Positions 28,044 to 37,291 of a DNA stretch of 64,000 nucleotides are shown piece after piece (within the stretch, counting starts at the first letter, position 1; every line of letters starts with the position of its first letter). Source of the DNA: Bacillus sp. CH30_1T (lineage in GTDB: Bacteria; Bacillota; Bacilli; Bacillales; Bacillaceae_B); contig NZ_VTUY01000010.1 in assembly GCF_008364765.1 (NCBI RefSeq), forward strand, positions 1 to 64,000. Reading direction: 5' to 3'. Made by a program: the position numbers and the translations under genes. The notes beneath the pieces were generated by a model. That model was not told where the DNA came from, did no database searches, and saw only the letters and a list, made by a program, of their open reading frames with translations.

Positions 28044-28061
28044 TTGTGAAATATTTCACAA
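28044..28061. promoter_or_regulatory. Rex/Fnr-type operator of doxX, site 1
   Basis: TTGTGAAATATTTCACAA is a perfect 18-bp palindrome. It equals the Gram-positive Rex consensus and also contains TGTGA-N6-TCACA, the Fnr/CRP pattern. It sits 28-45 bases before the doxX start. Confidence 0.8.
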
Positions 28062-28124
28062 GGGTGATTAAAAAAAACAGTTGATCAAAGTTTTTGATGG
28101 TTTTTAATAAGATAGCTGCTTTGC

Positions 28125-28142
28125 TTGTGAAATGATTCACAT
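28125..28142. promoter_or_regulatory. Rex/Fnr-type operator of doxX, site 2
   Basis: TTGTGAAATGATTCACAT keeps both TGTGA and TCACA half-sites with a 6-base centre. Its centre is 81 bases from site 1. A further half-site TTCACAA is at 28202-28208. Confidence 0.65.
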
Positions 28143-28610
28143 GTTCTTTGCACTTATAATATACCTCTTCTCCATCCTTATTACAATAGGCTTTTAAGTA
28201 GTTCACAAAGGTGTCAAAAACGGTAAGTGTATGGTTTGTTTCTTGAAATTATTAGGTGAAAATGAATTTCCGGTACCTTTCAGGGAATATCACATGGAGT
28301 TTTTATGAAATGAAGTTTTTCTTGATGTTGTTCATATTATTCGTCTACGCTGTCTACGATAAAAATTCCACCGGGTGCTAGATCAGGCTCGTCTTTTTTG
28401 TATTAAAACCCGCTCATTTTGTGATTCACATCCTTTGGTATTGTTAGAATTCTTTTAATGAGATTATTCAAAATATTAAATTGCGTATATTTTACCATTA
28501 AATCCCAATTAGAAATGAAATATTTTGATGATTAGGTAGAGAGAAACTTTCTTCTTTTTTATCCGTATTACATAATAGAACTAGACAGTCCGATTACGGG
28601 GGATGAAACG
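28143..28610. other. Gene-poor stretch between doxX and the ABC1 kinase gene
   Basis: No supported gene. It holds the half-site at 28202, an odd palindrome TGTGATTCACA at 28420-28430, and a 23-codon hydrophobic frame at 28310-28381 (MKFFLMLFILFVYAVYDKNS...) with only a weak GGAG upstream. The kinase promoter should lie in its last 150 bases but no clean -35/-10 pair stands out. Confidence 0.6.
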
Positions 28611-30233
28611 ATGAAATCAGAGAAGAAGCTTTGGAGAATGTGGAAGGTATTATCACTGGCGCTTTCCATCGTGGTGAGAGTCTATTGGTACCGTATCCGC
28701 GGTAAGTCCCAATGGGAGAAAGATAAGCTTTGGGAGCGCATTGGAAAAGAGTTTAAAGAGACTTTATTTGAGTTAAATGGTGTTTTGATCAAAGTTGGCC
28801 AACTACTTAGTATACGTGAGGATTTGCTTCCGAGAGGATTTATCAATCAAATACAGGATTTGGTCGATCATGTTCCTCCTTCACCATGGAAGGAGATTGA
28901 AAAGGTTCTGGAACGTGAATGGAACAGCTCTGTGACTACTAAGGTACAGGCAATCGAATCGGAAGCTGTTGCTTCAGCTTCAATAGGAGAAGTTTACAAA
29001 GCGACGCTGTTAGATGGTACCCAAGCGGCTATAAAGGTGCAGCGCCCTGAGATTCCTTCCCTGGTGAAGACGGATTTCCGTTCCCTTGCCATCATTATTT
29101 GGTTCGCTCGACGATTCGCTCCAGTTCCCAAGGGGTTCATTGATTTCAAGATGCTTTATCAGGAATTAAAGCAAGTCATCGAACAAGAGCTCGACTTTTC
29201 AAAAGAAATGAGCACCGCTATTTCGTTCAAACAACGGTTCAAGGACCATTCTAACGTGAAGATTCCTGCTATGTATCCTGAACTTTGTACAGATAAAGTA
29301 TTGGTGATGGAGTGGGTGGATGGCGTTCGATTGAATGACAAAAAAGCATTTGAGTCGTATGGATTGGACGGGCAGAAGCTAGCTCAGGAATTGTTTCGCC
29401 TCTTCCTTCCCCAATGGCTCAAGCCGGGAATTTTCCATGCCGACCCACATGCAGGGAATATACTGCTTCAGCCGGATGGTACCTTCGTTCTTCTGGATTA
29501 CGGAATGATCGGGGAAATTTCCAAGAGGGATTCCACTCACTTTCAAGATCTTCTGGAAGGAATCCTTCTAAAGAATTTCCGAAAAGCAGCAGAAGCGCTG
29601 GCTGAATTAGGTTTCTTGCTTCCTGATGCAAGTCCGAAAACGATCGAACCCGTGCTGAAGGAATTTGTCACACTCGATATGGAGCAGTTCAAACAGATGG
29701 ATCTGCTAACCGTGAAGAAAGAAATAAATGATATGGTGAAATCATTACCTATACAAGTGCCTACCCGTTTCATCTTTTTAGGCCGTTCTTTTGCAACTAT
29801 AGAAGGACTTGTTCATACATTGAGTCCCGATGAAGAAATCCTCGATGTGGTCAAACCCGCCTTCATGGATTGGGTAAAGGATAGTAACTCAAACAAGTGG
29901 GAGATCCTTATGAAATGGGTCAGTGCCCAACCTCTCTTTCAGACTGTTCAGAAAGTCCGGCAGTTGTTGGATGTACCAGAAAAAGCGCTTGAACAAAAGG
30001 ACCATCATCAGCAAAATGAGTTCCAGTTTGTGGTATTTGAAAACCAAAAGAAGCAGGCTTTCATCCTTCTGCTCTTCGGTGGCGTTGGTGCCTTCACAGG
30101 ATTGGGGTTGGATGTGAACCTCATTTGGCAAGGTAGTTCCGTGGTATCTGGATTAAGTCTAGTTGGTTATTTGTTTATCAGCTCCCGACAAAAACGTTGG
30201 CTGAAGAGACTTAGGAATGGACAGCTGAATTAA
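28611..30233 (+). CDS. ABC1/AarF/UbiB family protein kinase-like protein
   Basis: A 540-residue protein. The UbiB-specific KxGQ motif is in LIKVGQLLSIREDLLP (about residue 60), the alanine-rich loop is ASASIGEVYKA, the ATP lysine is in AAIKVQRP, and the catalytic segments are FHADPHAGNILL and LLDYGMIG. Two hydrophobic helices end the chain (about 480-525). Relatives support quinone biosynthesis and membrane lipid homeostasis, with ATPase rather than proven kinase activity. GGGGGATG is upstream. Gene name yqfM/ubiB-like equivalents were not assigned. Confidence 0.9.
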   Translation: MKSEKKLWRMWKVLSLALSIVVRVYWYRIRGKSQWEKDKLWERIGKEFKETLFELNGVLIKVGQLLSIREDLLPRGFINQIQDLVDHVPPSPWKEIEKVLEREWNSSVTTKVQAIESEAVASASIGEVYKATLLDGTQAAIKVQRPEIPSLVKTDFRSLAIIIWFARRFAPVPKGFIDFKMLYQELKQVIEQELDFSKEMSTAISFKQRFKDHSNVKIPAMYPELCTDKVLVMEWVDGVRLNDKKAFESYGLDGQKLAQELFRLFLPQWLKPGIFHADPHAGNILLQPDGTFVLLDYGMIGEISKRDSTHFQDLLEGILLKNFRKAAEALAELGFLLPDASPKTIEPVLKEFVTLDMEQFKQMDLLTVKKEINDMVKSLPIQVPTRFIFLGRSFATIEGLVHTLSPDEEILDVVKPAFMDWVKDSNSNKWEILMKWVSAQPLFQTVQKVRQLLDVPEKALEQKDHHQQNEFQFVVFENQKKQAFILLLFGGVGAFTGLGLDVNLIWQGSSVVSGLSLVGYLFISSRQKRWLKRLRNGQLN

Positions 30234-30234
30234 C

Positions 30235-30271
30235 AAAAAAAGGTAACCTTGAAATATAGGTTACCTTTTTT
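30235..30271. terminator. Bidirectional terminator
   Basis: AAAAAGGTAACCT pairs with AGGTTACCTTTTT around a short loop, with A- and T-tracts on the two sides. Confidence 0.85.
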
Positions 30272-30275
30272 ACAA

Positions 30276-30593
30276 TCAATGTAGGTGTTCAGACAAATAC
30301 TGATACTCCTCTAACCTAATCCGATTCTTCCCTATAAAATGAATCCCCTCAGCTTCCAAACATAGCCTTTGGGTCATCGCATGCTCTTCATCCTGGAAGC
30401 CAATTTCCCCTTTGCTATTCAAAACCCGGTGCCAGGGAAGTTTATACTTTTCACTCATGGAATGAAGAATCCGTACGACCTGCCTGGCAGCTCTTGGACT
30501 ACCTGCCAATAAAGCGATTTGACCGTACGTCATCACTTTTCCAGAAGGAATGCTCTGTATGATTTTCACCACTCGTTCTGTAAAATGTTTCAT
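30276..30593 (-). CDS. Alkyltransferase-like protein (ATL, MGMT C-domain without the active Cys)
   Basis: A 105-residue protein made of the DNA-binding domain of O6-alkylguanine-DNA alkyltransferase. The helix-turn-helix is in MTYGQIALLAGSPRAARQVVRIL. The motif that is PCHR in the enzyme is PWHR here (KLPWHRVLNSKGEIGF), so it cannot accept the alkyl group. ATL proteins bind O6-alkylguanine and flag it for nucleotide excision repair; that role is inferred. An AGGGTGA-like site is upstream. Monocistronic between hairpins. Confidence 0.92.
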   Translation of the reverse strand: MKHFTERVVKIIQSIPSGKVMTYGQIALLAGSPRAARQVVRILHSMSEKYKLPWHRVLNSKGEIGFQDEEHAMTQRLCLEAEGIHFIGKNRIRLEEYQYLSEHLH

Positions 30594-30780
30594 GCTAATT
30601 CACTCACCCTTTTCATATGTAGACTCTATTGTTCTCTTCCTCTCAAATATAAATTCTTTTCTATTGTAATATGAAGTACAGTACTTAGGAAATAATACCT
30701 TCATCAAGTCGGCTTCCTAGAAGATTTGCTCGAATTATATTACACTGGATATGAATTAATAGAAGGACGTGATAGGTATA

Positions 30781-31524
30781 ATGGATATAAGATTAATTGC
30801 CTTGGATATGGATGGAACACTGGTCAATCACGAAGGAGAAGTATCTCCTGAAAACGCACAAGCCATTCAGCGTGCGAAGGAGAAAGGTATTCATGTGGTG
30901 TTAAGTACTGGCCGCTCCCTTCCCACATGCCGGGATATTTCAGATGAGCTTGGACGTTCATCTTATCTGGTGACCGTGAATGGCGGGGAAATTTACGATC
31001 ATGAATACAATCTAGTAGACAGCATCCCACTTGATCTTGCTCTTGTGAAACAACTTTGGAAATTAAAAGAAGAGCATGGTGTCTACTTCTGGTCTTCTAC
31101 TTCCCAAGGACTTTTCAATACGAACAAGCCTTTTGATCAAGAGATCGATACCTATAACTGGTTGAAGTTTGGTTTCGATATTCAGGACGATGACGTACGG
31201 AAAGTCATGATGGACGAACTGTTGAAAAATGAAGCACTGGAAATCACAAATTCTTCGCCGACGAATATTGAAATCAATCCTGCAGGGGTCAATAAGGCAG
31301 CGGCATTGGTGAAAGTATGCAAATGGCTGGACCTGTCCATGGAACAAGTCATGGCGGTCGGGGACAGTATGAATGATATAGCCATGATTCGTGAAGCCGG
31401 TTTCGGAGTGGCTATGGGGAACGCACAGGAAACTGTGAAAAAAGCCGCTGACTGGGTCACCGGCATCAATACAGATCATGGGGTTGCCCAAGCGATTGAT
31501 AAAGTGCTGTCAGAAATGGAATAG
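30781..31524 (+). CDS. HAD-superfamily Cof-type phosphatase
   Basis: A 247-residue hydrolase of HAD class IIB. Motif I ALDMDGTL carries the nucleophile and acid/base Asp, motif II is VLSTGRSLP, and motif IV is GDSMNDIAMI with the metal Asp. A C2B cap of about 100 residues lies between. Such proteins dephosphorylate sugar phosphates or flavin and PLP precursors. ATG 30781 gives the usual N-terminus MDIRLIALDMDGT; a GTG at 30769 is possible. A strong terminator follows. Confidence 0.88.
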   Translation: MDIRLIALDMDGTLVNHEGEVSPENAQAIQRAKEKGIHVVLSTGRSLPTCRDISDELGRSSYLVTVNGGEIYDHEYNLVDSIPLDLALVKQLWKLKEEHGVYFWSSTSQGLFNTNKPFDQEIDTYNWLKFGFDIQDDDVRKVMMDELLKNEALEITNSSPTNIEINPAGVNKAAALVKVCKWLDLSMEQVMAVGDSMNDIAMIREAGFGVAMGNAQETVKKAADWVTGINTDHGVAQAIDKVLSEME

Positions 31525-31535
31525 ATACTCTAATT

Positions 31536-31568
31536 AAAGTGCCTGATTCAATGTGAATCAGGCACTTT
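31536..31568 (+). terminator. Terminator after the HAD phosphatase
   Basis: AAAGTGCCTGATTCA pairs perfectly with TGAATCAGGCACTTT (3-base loop), then ATC with few T. Confidence 0.75.
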
Positions 31569-31638
31569 ATCTGTCCAGAATGTCTATTCTTTTTACGCTA
31601 CGTCCATACTGACTAATAAAAACAAGGATTGTACCCGA

Positions 31639-32151
31639 ATGTATCTATTACTGGTAGTGGTTGTTTATTTGATATTCGCAAAGCTCTTTGTTGATTGGAA
31701 ACGCTGGAAGGATTTTTATCCAACGGTCCAATATTATATTATTTGTAATCTTACATACAACGTGATCTTTTATAACCACACACTTTGGGAATATAAAGCT
31801 GTTACTGTAGACTGGCTTAATCATACATTTATTGATCTCGTTTTCACTTTTCTTATCATTCCTGTAGTCATCATGATCTTTCTTCGTTATTTTCCATATA
31901 GAAAAAAGAAATGGCTATATCTTACCTTCTGGATTTCTTACTTCACATTATTGGAATACATATTTCATAAAAAAGGACTGTTTCTTTATGAAAATGGCTG
32001 GAATTTAGGATGGTCTGCCATTTTTAATTTCATCATGTTTTCAATCTTAGGATTACACCATAAAAGGCCTTTACTTGCCATCATATTATCTGTTCCAATT
32101 ATCGCTATCCTTTTATTGATATTCCATCCATCGTTCCATGATTTAAAATGA
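31639..32151 (+). CDS. CBO0543 family membrane protein
   Basis: A 170-residue protein with five hydrophobic helices. WKDFYPTVQYYIICNLTYNV, NHTFIDLVFTFLIIP and LLEYIFHKKGLFLYENGWN match the CBO0543 family of membrane proteins, common in spore-forming Firmicutes. AAGGA lies about 10 bases before the ATG. Eleven bases separate it from a 31-codon membrane peptide gene. Function unknown. Confidence 0.82.
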   Translation: MYLLLVVVVYLIFAKLFVDWKRWKDFYPTVQYYIICNLTYNVIFYNHTLWEYKAVTVDWLNHTFIDLVFTFLIIPVVIMIFLRYFPYRKKKWLYLTFWISYFTLLEYIFHKKGLFLYENGWNLGWSAIFNFIMFSILGLHHKRPLLAIILSVPIIAILLLIFHPSFHDLK

Positions 32152-32161
32152 AGGTGTTTCT

Positions 32162-32257
32162 ATGATTTCTTTTCCTACACCTGTTTTTATTGTCTTGGTT
32201 TTGGGAGTTTATTTCGCTATGGCAGTATTTATCGCTTTTTTAAAGAGGAAAGAATAG
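32162..32257 (+). CDS. Small single-helix membrane protein (31 aa)
   Basis: MISFPTPVFIVLVLGVYFAM then AVFIAFLKRKE: one transmembrane helix with a basic C-terminus, expected inside. GAAGGTG lies 5 bases before the ATG, and a hairpin follows the stop. It is probably in an operon with the CBO0543 gene. I do not recognise a family. Confidence 0.55.
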   Translation: MISFPTPVFIVLVLGVYFAMAVFIAFLKRKE

Positions 32258-32259
32258 AA

Positions 32260-32292
32260 AGAGAAGCACCCATTAAAGGATGCTTCTTTTCT
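32260..32292. terminator. Bidirectional terminator before clpE end
   Basis: AGAAGCA and TGCTTCT arms, partly extended, with TTTTCTT following on the plus strand. Confidence 0.6.
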
Positions 32293-34430
32293 TATTTGAC
32301 GATGATCTCATCGTTTTCGAGTGAAATGACTACGTCCGTTATGCCATCTTCATCAAGAAGTAAATCAGCGATTTTATCTTCCACTCTTTCCTGGATCACA
32401 CGACGTAAAGGGCGTGCACCGAAATCAGGATGATATCCCAGCTCAACGAGTTTACTCTTCGCATCTTCGTCAATGGTTACAGTAATCCCCTGCTCTTTAA
32501 GTTCAACTTGCAACTCGACCAGCATTAGATCAAGAATTTGAAGAAGCTCTTCTCTTTCAAGAGATCCAAATTCAATGATGCTGTCAAAACGGTTCAGGAA
32601 CTCCGGCTTAAAGTAGGCACCGAGTGATTGAAGAATATTCGTTTCTTTAATCGCATCTGTACCCCCTGTATTAAAACCGACCACTGCTTCCTTCTTGTCC
32701 GTCACACCTGCGTTACTTGTCATGATAATCACAGTCTCTTTAAAGCTGACCGTTCTTCCCTGACTGTCTGTAAGTCGTCCATCTTCAAGAATTTGCAAGA
32801 ACATGTGCTGAACATCCGGATGGGCTTTCTCGATTTCATCCAGGAGAATGATCGAATAAGGGTTCCTTCTTACCTTTTCAGTCAATTGCCCGGATTCCTC
32901 ATGTCCTACATAGCCTGGAGGTGAACCGATCAGTTTAGATACTGAGTGTTTTTCCATGTACTCACTCATGTCTAATCGAAGCATCGAATCCTTAGATCCG
33001 AATAACTCTTCTGCCAGTGTTTTCGTTAATTCTGTTTTACCTACACCTGTTGGTCCTACAAAGAGGAAAGTACCAATTGGACGATGCTTCGCTTTCAATC
33101 CTGCACGGCTGCGGCGGATCGCTTTCGCTACTTTTCTCACTGCTTCTTCCTGTCCGATTACTTTACCCGCCAGGTTTTCTTCCAGTGCTTTCATTCGTTT
33201 CCGATCATCACTTTGCAGCTTCCCAACAGGAATACCCGTTTTCGATTCAACGATCGTCTGGATCAATTCTCTTTCTACAAGTGCTTTGGAGTCTGACCCA
33301 CCTTCACCAACTTGTCTTTCTAATTCTGCTTCTTGATCGCGAAGGATAGCGGCTTGTTCATAGTTCTCTTCTTTTGTTGCCAGATCCTTCTTCTCTCTTA
33401 CATCGTTCAATTTTTTAAGAAGGGCAGTCTTGTCTTTACCCTCTGACTGTAGATTTACTTTAGAACCTGCTTCATCCATTAAATCAATGGCCTTATCCGG
33501 TAAGAATCGATCCTGAATATATCGATGGGATAGTTTCACACAAGCCTCAATGGCCTCGTCTGTAAACTCAACTCCATGATAGTCTTCATATTTATCTTTT
33601 AATCCTCTAAGGATTTCAATAGCTTCTTCAGGTGTCGGCTCATTGACCAAGACCTGCTGAAAGCGGCGCTCAAGTGCTGCGTCCTTTTCAATTTGGCGGT
33701 ACTCCTTCAATGTGGTAGCCCCAATTACTTGCAATTCCCCCCGGGCTAAAGCAGGTTTTAGAATGTTTCCTGCGTCCATAGAGCCTTCAGCGGAACCGGC
33801 TCCAACTAATTGATGAATCTCATCAATAAATAACATGACGTTTTGTCTATTCTGAAGTTCATTGATGATGGCTTTTAAACGTTCTTCAAAAGAACCGCGA
33901 ACCCCTGTACCAGCAGTTAGTGAAGCAACATCCATTACATACACTTCTTTATTTAATAACTTGGATGGAACATCACCTGCTACGATTTTAAGGGCCAACC
34001 CTTCAGCGATAGCCGTTTTACCCACGCCGGGCTCACCGATGAGTACCGGGTTATTCTTATTACGGCGATTCAAAATTTCAATGACGCGGTCCACTTCTTT
34101 GTCCCGCCCGATCACAGGGTCAATCAATCCAGCTTTAGCTGCTCCAGTCACATTGCGTCCAAACTGATCGAGAACGCCATTTCCTCCATTTCCTCCATTT
34201 CCGCCTTTGGTTTGAGGAGATGATTGCTGATTGTGGAAACCATGATTTGGGTTTCCCCCCATGCTCATCCCTTTAAACAACTCATCAAACGGAAATCCTC
34301 CATGTATTCCAGAAGGTGTTTGCTGCTTTTGAAAGCAAGCTGAACACATCTTCATACTGGACTTGTGACCATTCACTTGCTTATAGACTTCAACTGTTGC
34401 TTGGTTGTGTTGACATACTTGGCATTTCAT
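32292..34430 (-). CDS. clpE: ATP-dependent unfoldase ClpE
   Basis: A 712-residue class I AAA+ chaperone that feeds ClpP. The N-terminal zinc finger CQVCQ ... CSACF (residues 3-30) marks ClpE. The first AAA module has [14 protein letters not shown] and [13 protein letters not shown], a UVR-like coiled region ([20 protein letters not shown]) lies in the middle, and the second module has [15 protein letters not shown] and [18 protein letters not shown] is 8 bases before ATG 34430, so the longer frame is not used. Several CtsR operators overlap its promoter. Confidence 0.96.
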   Translation of the reverse strand: MKCQVCQHNQATVEVYKQVNGHKSSMKMCSACFQKQQTPSGIHGGFPFDELFKGMSMGGNPNHGFHNQQSSPQTKGGNGGNGGNGVLDQFGRNVTGAAKAGLIDPVIGRDKEVDRVIEILNRRNKNNPVLIGEPGVGKTAIAEGLALKIVAGDVPSKLLNKEVYVMDVASLTAGTGVRGSFEERLKAIINELQNRQNVMLFIDEIHQLVGAGSAEGSMDAGNILKPALARGELQVIGATTLKEYRQIEKDAALERRFQQVLVNEPTPEEAIEILRGLKDKYEDYHGVEFTDEAIEACVKLSHRYIQDRFLPDKAIDLMDEAGSKVNLQSEGKDKTALLKKLNDVREKKDLATKEENYEQAAILRDQEAELERQVGEGGSDSKALVERELIQTIVESKTGIPVGKLQSDDRKRMKALEENLAGKVIGQEEAVRKVAKAIRRSRAGLKAKHRPIGTFLFVGPTGVGKTELTKTLAEELFGSKDSMLRLDMSEYMEKHSVSKLIGSPPGYVGHEESGQLTEKVRRNPYSIILLDEIEKAHPDVQHMFLQILEDGRLTDSQGRTVSFKETVIIMTSNAGVTDKKEAVVGFNTGGTDAIKETNILQSLGAYFKPEFLNRFDSIIEFGSLEREELLQILDLMLVELQVELKEQGITVTIDEDAKSKLVELGYHPDFGARPLRRVIQERVEDKIADLLLDEDGITDVVISLENDEIIVK

Positions 34431-34521
34431 TAAACATGACCTCCTATGGTTGAATTTTATATAAATATTTTTCAGATTATGATGGATAAGGTCAGTGTCG
34501 TAAGTATTCAATTAAACTAAG

Positions 34522-34595
34522 TTTGACTTTGACTTTGACTTTGACTTTCTTTGACCTTATAAACATAGTATACTTTGACCTTTTTTGACTTTCAA
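34522..34595 (-). promoter_or_regulatory. clpE promoter with CtsR operators
   Basis: On the minus strand TTGAAA (34590-34595), 17 bases, TATACT (34567-34572). One CtsR site (AGTCAAA-AAA-GGTCAAA, 34574-34590) fills the spacer and a second (GGTCAAA-GAA-AGTCAAA, 34540-34556) lies just past the start of transcription. Three or more extra AGTCAAA units continue at a 6-base step to 34522. CtsR control of clpE is established in B. subtilis. Confidence 0.88.
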
Positions 34596-34733
34596 GATTT
34601 TTGTTTATGGGAATTTTTTCATTTTCAACCGCTGATTTGCCTGTTGAGTGAAGAGTTTAGTAGGTATAACGAAGTGAATCAAGTGATTGATTTGGACGAT
34701 GGAAAAATGGATTTGACTCCAAATATATATAAA

Positions 34734-35046
34734 GAGGCTGAGACAAAATTAAATAACCACGACATAAAGACGAACAATTTCAGTGTAGGTTCTTAATACC
34801 GCTAATGATTTCCGTGCAAGACTTCGCTTTCCGCGGGTAGCCCGTGAGCCTCCTCGGCAAGCCTGCGGGGTCTCACATAAGCTACTCTTCCCGCAGGAGT
34901 CTTCGTCTTGCACTCCGATCAACCGCTGGAAAGCGCTTAATATCTAAATGTACAAGAACAAATTAAAAACCCGAACTTTCTTGCCTCCTTTATCGCAAGT
35001 TAGTTCGGGTTTTACTTAGACTAAAACAATTTTGCCCCAGCCTCAT
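34734..35046. repeat. Long intergenic repeat, copy 2 (complete)
   Basis: About 313 bases from GAGGCTGAGACAAAATT to AATTTTGCCCCAGCCTC, which are inverted ends. The core matches the element at 24373-24661. A hairpin AAAAACCCGAACT / AGTTCGGGTTTT with a longer inner stem stands near the right end. No protein is encoded. It lies between clpE and katE. Confidence 0.88.
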
Positions 35047-35094
35047 TTCTCAAATAAAAGAGAGAGAATTACTCCCCTGTCTTCCTATTAAATC

Positions 35095-37146
35095 TTATAC
35101 TAATTCGCGATCCCAATGACGGTGTTCTGCAATGGCTACTGTGAATTCTTTTGCAAATGACTTCATGTCTTCCCCTGTTACCACACCTGAGCCGCTGACA
35201 CCTTCTTCTTTCAACCAGTGTATCCCTTCATGGGTTGCACCGATAGGTTTGAAGTGAGAATACGCTTCTTTGACAAAGTAGGTTGAATCTTGATAGAACT
35301 TTTTATCTAACTTCTCTCCGCCTACTACGTAAAGGCTATCAAATATTACAGATTCCCCTGTTAAGAAGGTATGTTCCACTTCAAGCTCCGTACCGTCATC
35401 CCCTTTTCTCGTCCCCAGCTTGTCACTGATGATTTCCGGCTGGGTGCCTTCTTCTTTAAGAGCGGATAGTACCATTTTCACCTCTTCCCCTTTAAAGCCG
35501 TTTCCTACGATGACCCCTACTTTACGGGTAGCAGGTTTCTTGATCGTATTTTCCTGGCTTAAGGCTGGAGAGGATTTGATTACTTTTGAACCTCCTCCAT
35601 TAGGAACTTTCGCGCTTATCGCTTCTGCAAAACCTTTTGCCAAATACAGGCTTACATTGGCAAACATGTCGACTACCTGCTGTTGAACCGATTTGCTCTT
35701 CACTTTTCCAAGCTCGAAACTGAAGGCTTGAATGATATGCTCTTTCTCAGGCTCACTCATGCTATTCCAGAAAAGAGTAGCTTGTGAGAAGTGATCTTTG
35801 AAGCTTTCACTTCTTGTGCGGATTTTACGCCCTTCCATTTTCTCCTGATAGTGAGTGTAGCCTCCTTCTTCCTGACTCGCAGGCGCAGGTGTATTTTTAG
35901 CAAGTGAGTTGTTATGGTAGCTCACCTGACCCTTGTTAATCGTTTGACGGCCGTATCCATCACGCTGATTATTATGGAATGGGCACACCGGTCGGTTAAT
36001 AGGAAGCTCATGGAAGTTAGGTCCACCTAGGCGGATCAATTGTGTATCAGTATAGGAGAATAAGCGTCCTTGTAATAACGGATCATTTGAGAAATCAATC
36101 CCGGGAACAACGGAACCAGGATGGAAAGCCGCTTGCTCCGTTTCTGCAAACACATTGTCCACATTCCGATTAAGGGTCATTTTCCCAACGATTTTCACAG
36201 GAACTTCTTCTTCAGGCCATAGCTTGGTAGGATCAAGAACATCAAAGTCAAAATTAAACTCATCTTCTTCCTTAATGAGCTGAACTCCCAGCTCGTACTC
36301 TGGATAATCGCCATTTTCGATGGACTCATACAAATCACGGCGGTGGAAGTCCGGGTCTTTCCCGTTGATCTTCTGAGCCTCATCCCAAACGAGAGAGTGA
36401 GTTCCCAATACTGGCTTCCAGTGGAATTTCACAAAATGCGCCTTCCCCTCCGCGTTTACCAGTCGGAATGTATGAACACCGAATCCTTCCATCATACGAA
36501 GACTGCGTGGTATCGCTCGATCGGACATCGCCCACATGATCATATGAGCGGACTCCTGGTTATTCGCTACAAAATCCCAGAACGTATCGTGGGCAGAAGC
36601 TGCCTGAGGCATTTCATTATGAGGTTCCGGTTTAAGTGCATGAACAAGATCCGGGAATTTTATCGCATCTTGAATGAAGAACACAGGAATGTTGTTTCCT
36701 ACAAGATCATAATTGCCTTCTTCTGTATAAAATTTGGTAGCAAATCCACGTGCATCACGTACTGTTTCGGCAGAACCCTTGGAGCCCGCTACAGTTGAAA
36801 AACGCACAAAAACAGGGGTTCTAGTTGAAGTATCCTGAAGAAATTTAGCCTTGGTGTATTCTTTCAAGGAGTCATAGAGTTCAAACTCTCCATGTGCAGC
36901 AAAACCTCGTGCATGGACAATTCGTTCTGGTATGCGCTCGTGATCAAAGTGAGTCATCTTCTCGCGGAAGTGGAAATCCTCCATTAAGGTAGGTCCGCGT
37001 TCTCCAGCTTTCAACGAGAACTCATCTTCTGACACCTTCAATCCTTGATTGGTTGTAAGATGCTTCCCTTCATCCTCCACTCTATACTGTTCAAGCTGTT
37101 CATCCTTACCATTCTCATTTACTTTCGTACGACGATCGTCTCCCAT
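35095..37146 (-). CDS. katE: Large-subunit catalase KatE (clade 2)
   Basis: A 683-residue catalase that removes hydrogen peroxide. The distal His is in [12 protein letters not shown], the conserved Asn/Phe region is [11 protein letters not shown], and the proximal haem Tyr is in [17 protein letters not shown]. The C-terminal 150 residues (from [12 protein letters not shown]) form the flavodoxin/DJ-1-like domain found only in large catalases. Length equals B. subtilis KatE (about 686). A sigma-B promoter lies 60-84 bases upstream; no PerR box is seen. Confidence 0.95.
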   Translation of the reverse strand: MGDDRRTKVNENGKDEQLEQYRVEDEGKHLTTNQGLKVSEDEFSLKAGERGPTLMEDFHFREKMTHFDHERIPERIVHARGFAAHGEFELYDSLKEYTKAKFLQDTSTRTPVFVRFSTVAGSKGSAETVRDARGFATKFYTEEGNYDLVGNNIPVFFIQDAIKFPDLVHALKPEPHNEMPQAASAHDTFWDFVANNQESAHMIMWAMSDRAIPRSLRMMEGFGVHTFRLVNAEGKAHFVKFHWKPVLGTHSLVWDEAQKINGKDPDFHRRDLYESIENGDYPEYELGVQLIKEEDEFNFDFDVLDPTKLWPEEEVPVKIVGKMTLNRNVDNVFAETEQAAFHPGSVVPGIDFSNDPLLQGRLFSYTDTQLIRLGGPNFHELPINRPVCPFHNNQRDGYGRQTINKGQVSYHNNSLAKNTPAPASQEEGGYTHYQEKMEGRKIRTRSESFKDHFSQATLFWNSMSEPEKEHIIQAFSFELGKVKSKSVQQQVVDMFANVSLYLAKGFAEAISAKVPNGGGSKVIKSSPALSQENTIKKPATRKVGVIVGNGFKGEEVKMVLSALKEEGTQPEIISDKLGTRKGDDGTELEVEHTFLTGESVIFDSLYVVGGEKLDKKFYQDSTYFVKEAYSHFKPIGATHEGIHWLKEEGVSGSGVVTGEDMKSFAKEFTVAIAEHRHWDRELV

Positions 37147-37205
37147 TCTTTCATCCCTCTCAACGATTATTAATGTTTACTATGTAAAACATTTCTGTTT
37201 CTCTA

Positions 37206-37230
37206 GTACCCTTGATCCTCGTAATTAAAC
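37206..37230 (-). promoter_or_regulatory. Sigma-B promoter of katE
   Basis: On the minus strand GTTTAA (37225-37230), 13 bases, GGGTAC (37206-37211), against the consensus GTTTAA-N12-15-GGGTAT. One mismatch in 12. KatE of B. subtilis is a known sigma-B general stress gene. Confidence 0.8.
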
Positions 37231-37291
37231 ATTTATTGGATAGTTTCGAGGAGGCCTTTTTTGTAAATATTACGAATTCTACTTTACGAAC

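Noticed and set aside
28310..28381. 23-codon hydrophobic frame as a small membrane peptide gene
   Set aside because: The upstream GGAG is weak and no terminator or conserved neighbour supports it.
28420..28430. TGTGATTCACA as a third Rex/Fnr site
   Set aside because: The half-sites are separated by a single base rather than six, so it does not match either operator.
32956..33336. 126-codon frame antisense to clpE
   Set aside because: Shadow of a highly conserved AAA+ gene; composition is low-complexity Ser/Phe-rich as expected for an antisense shadow.
34575..34796. 73-codon plus-strand frame between clpE and the repeat
   Set aside because: It begins inside the CtsR operator, lacks a ribosome site and runs into the repeat element.
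36343..36798. 151-codon frame antisense to katE
   Set aside because: The catalase frame is certain and the antisense frame has no ribosome site or family resemblance.
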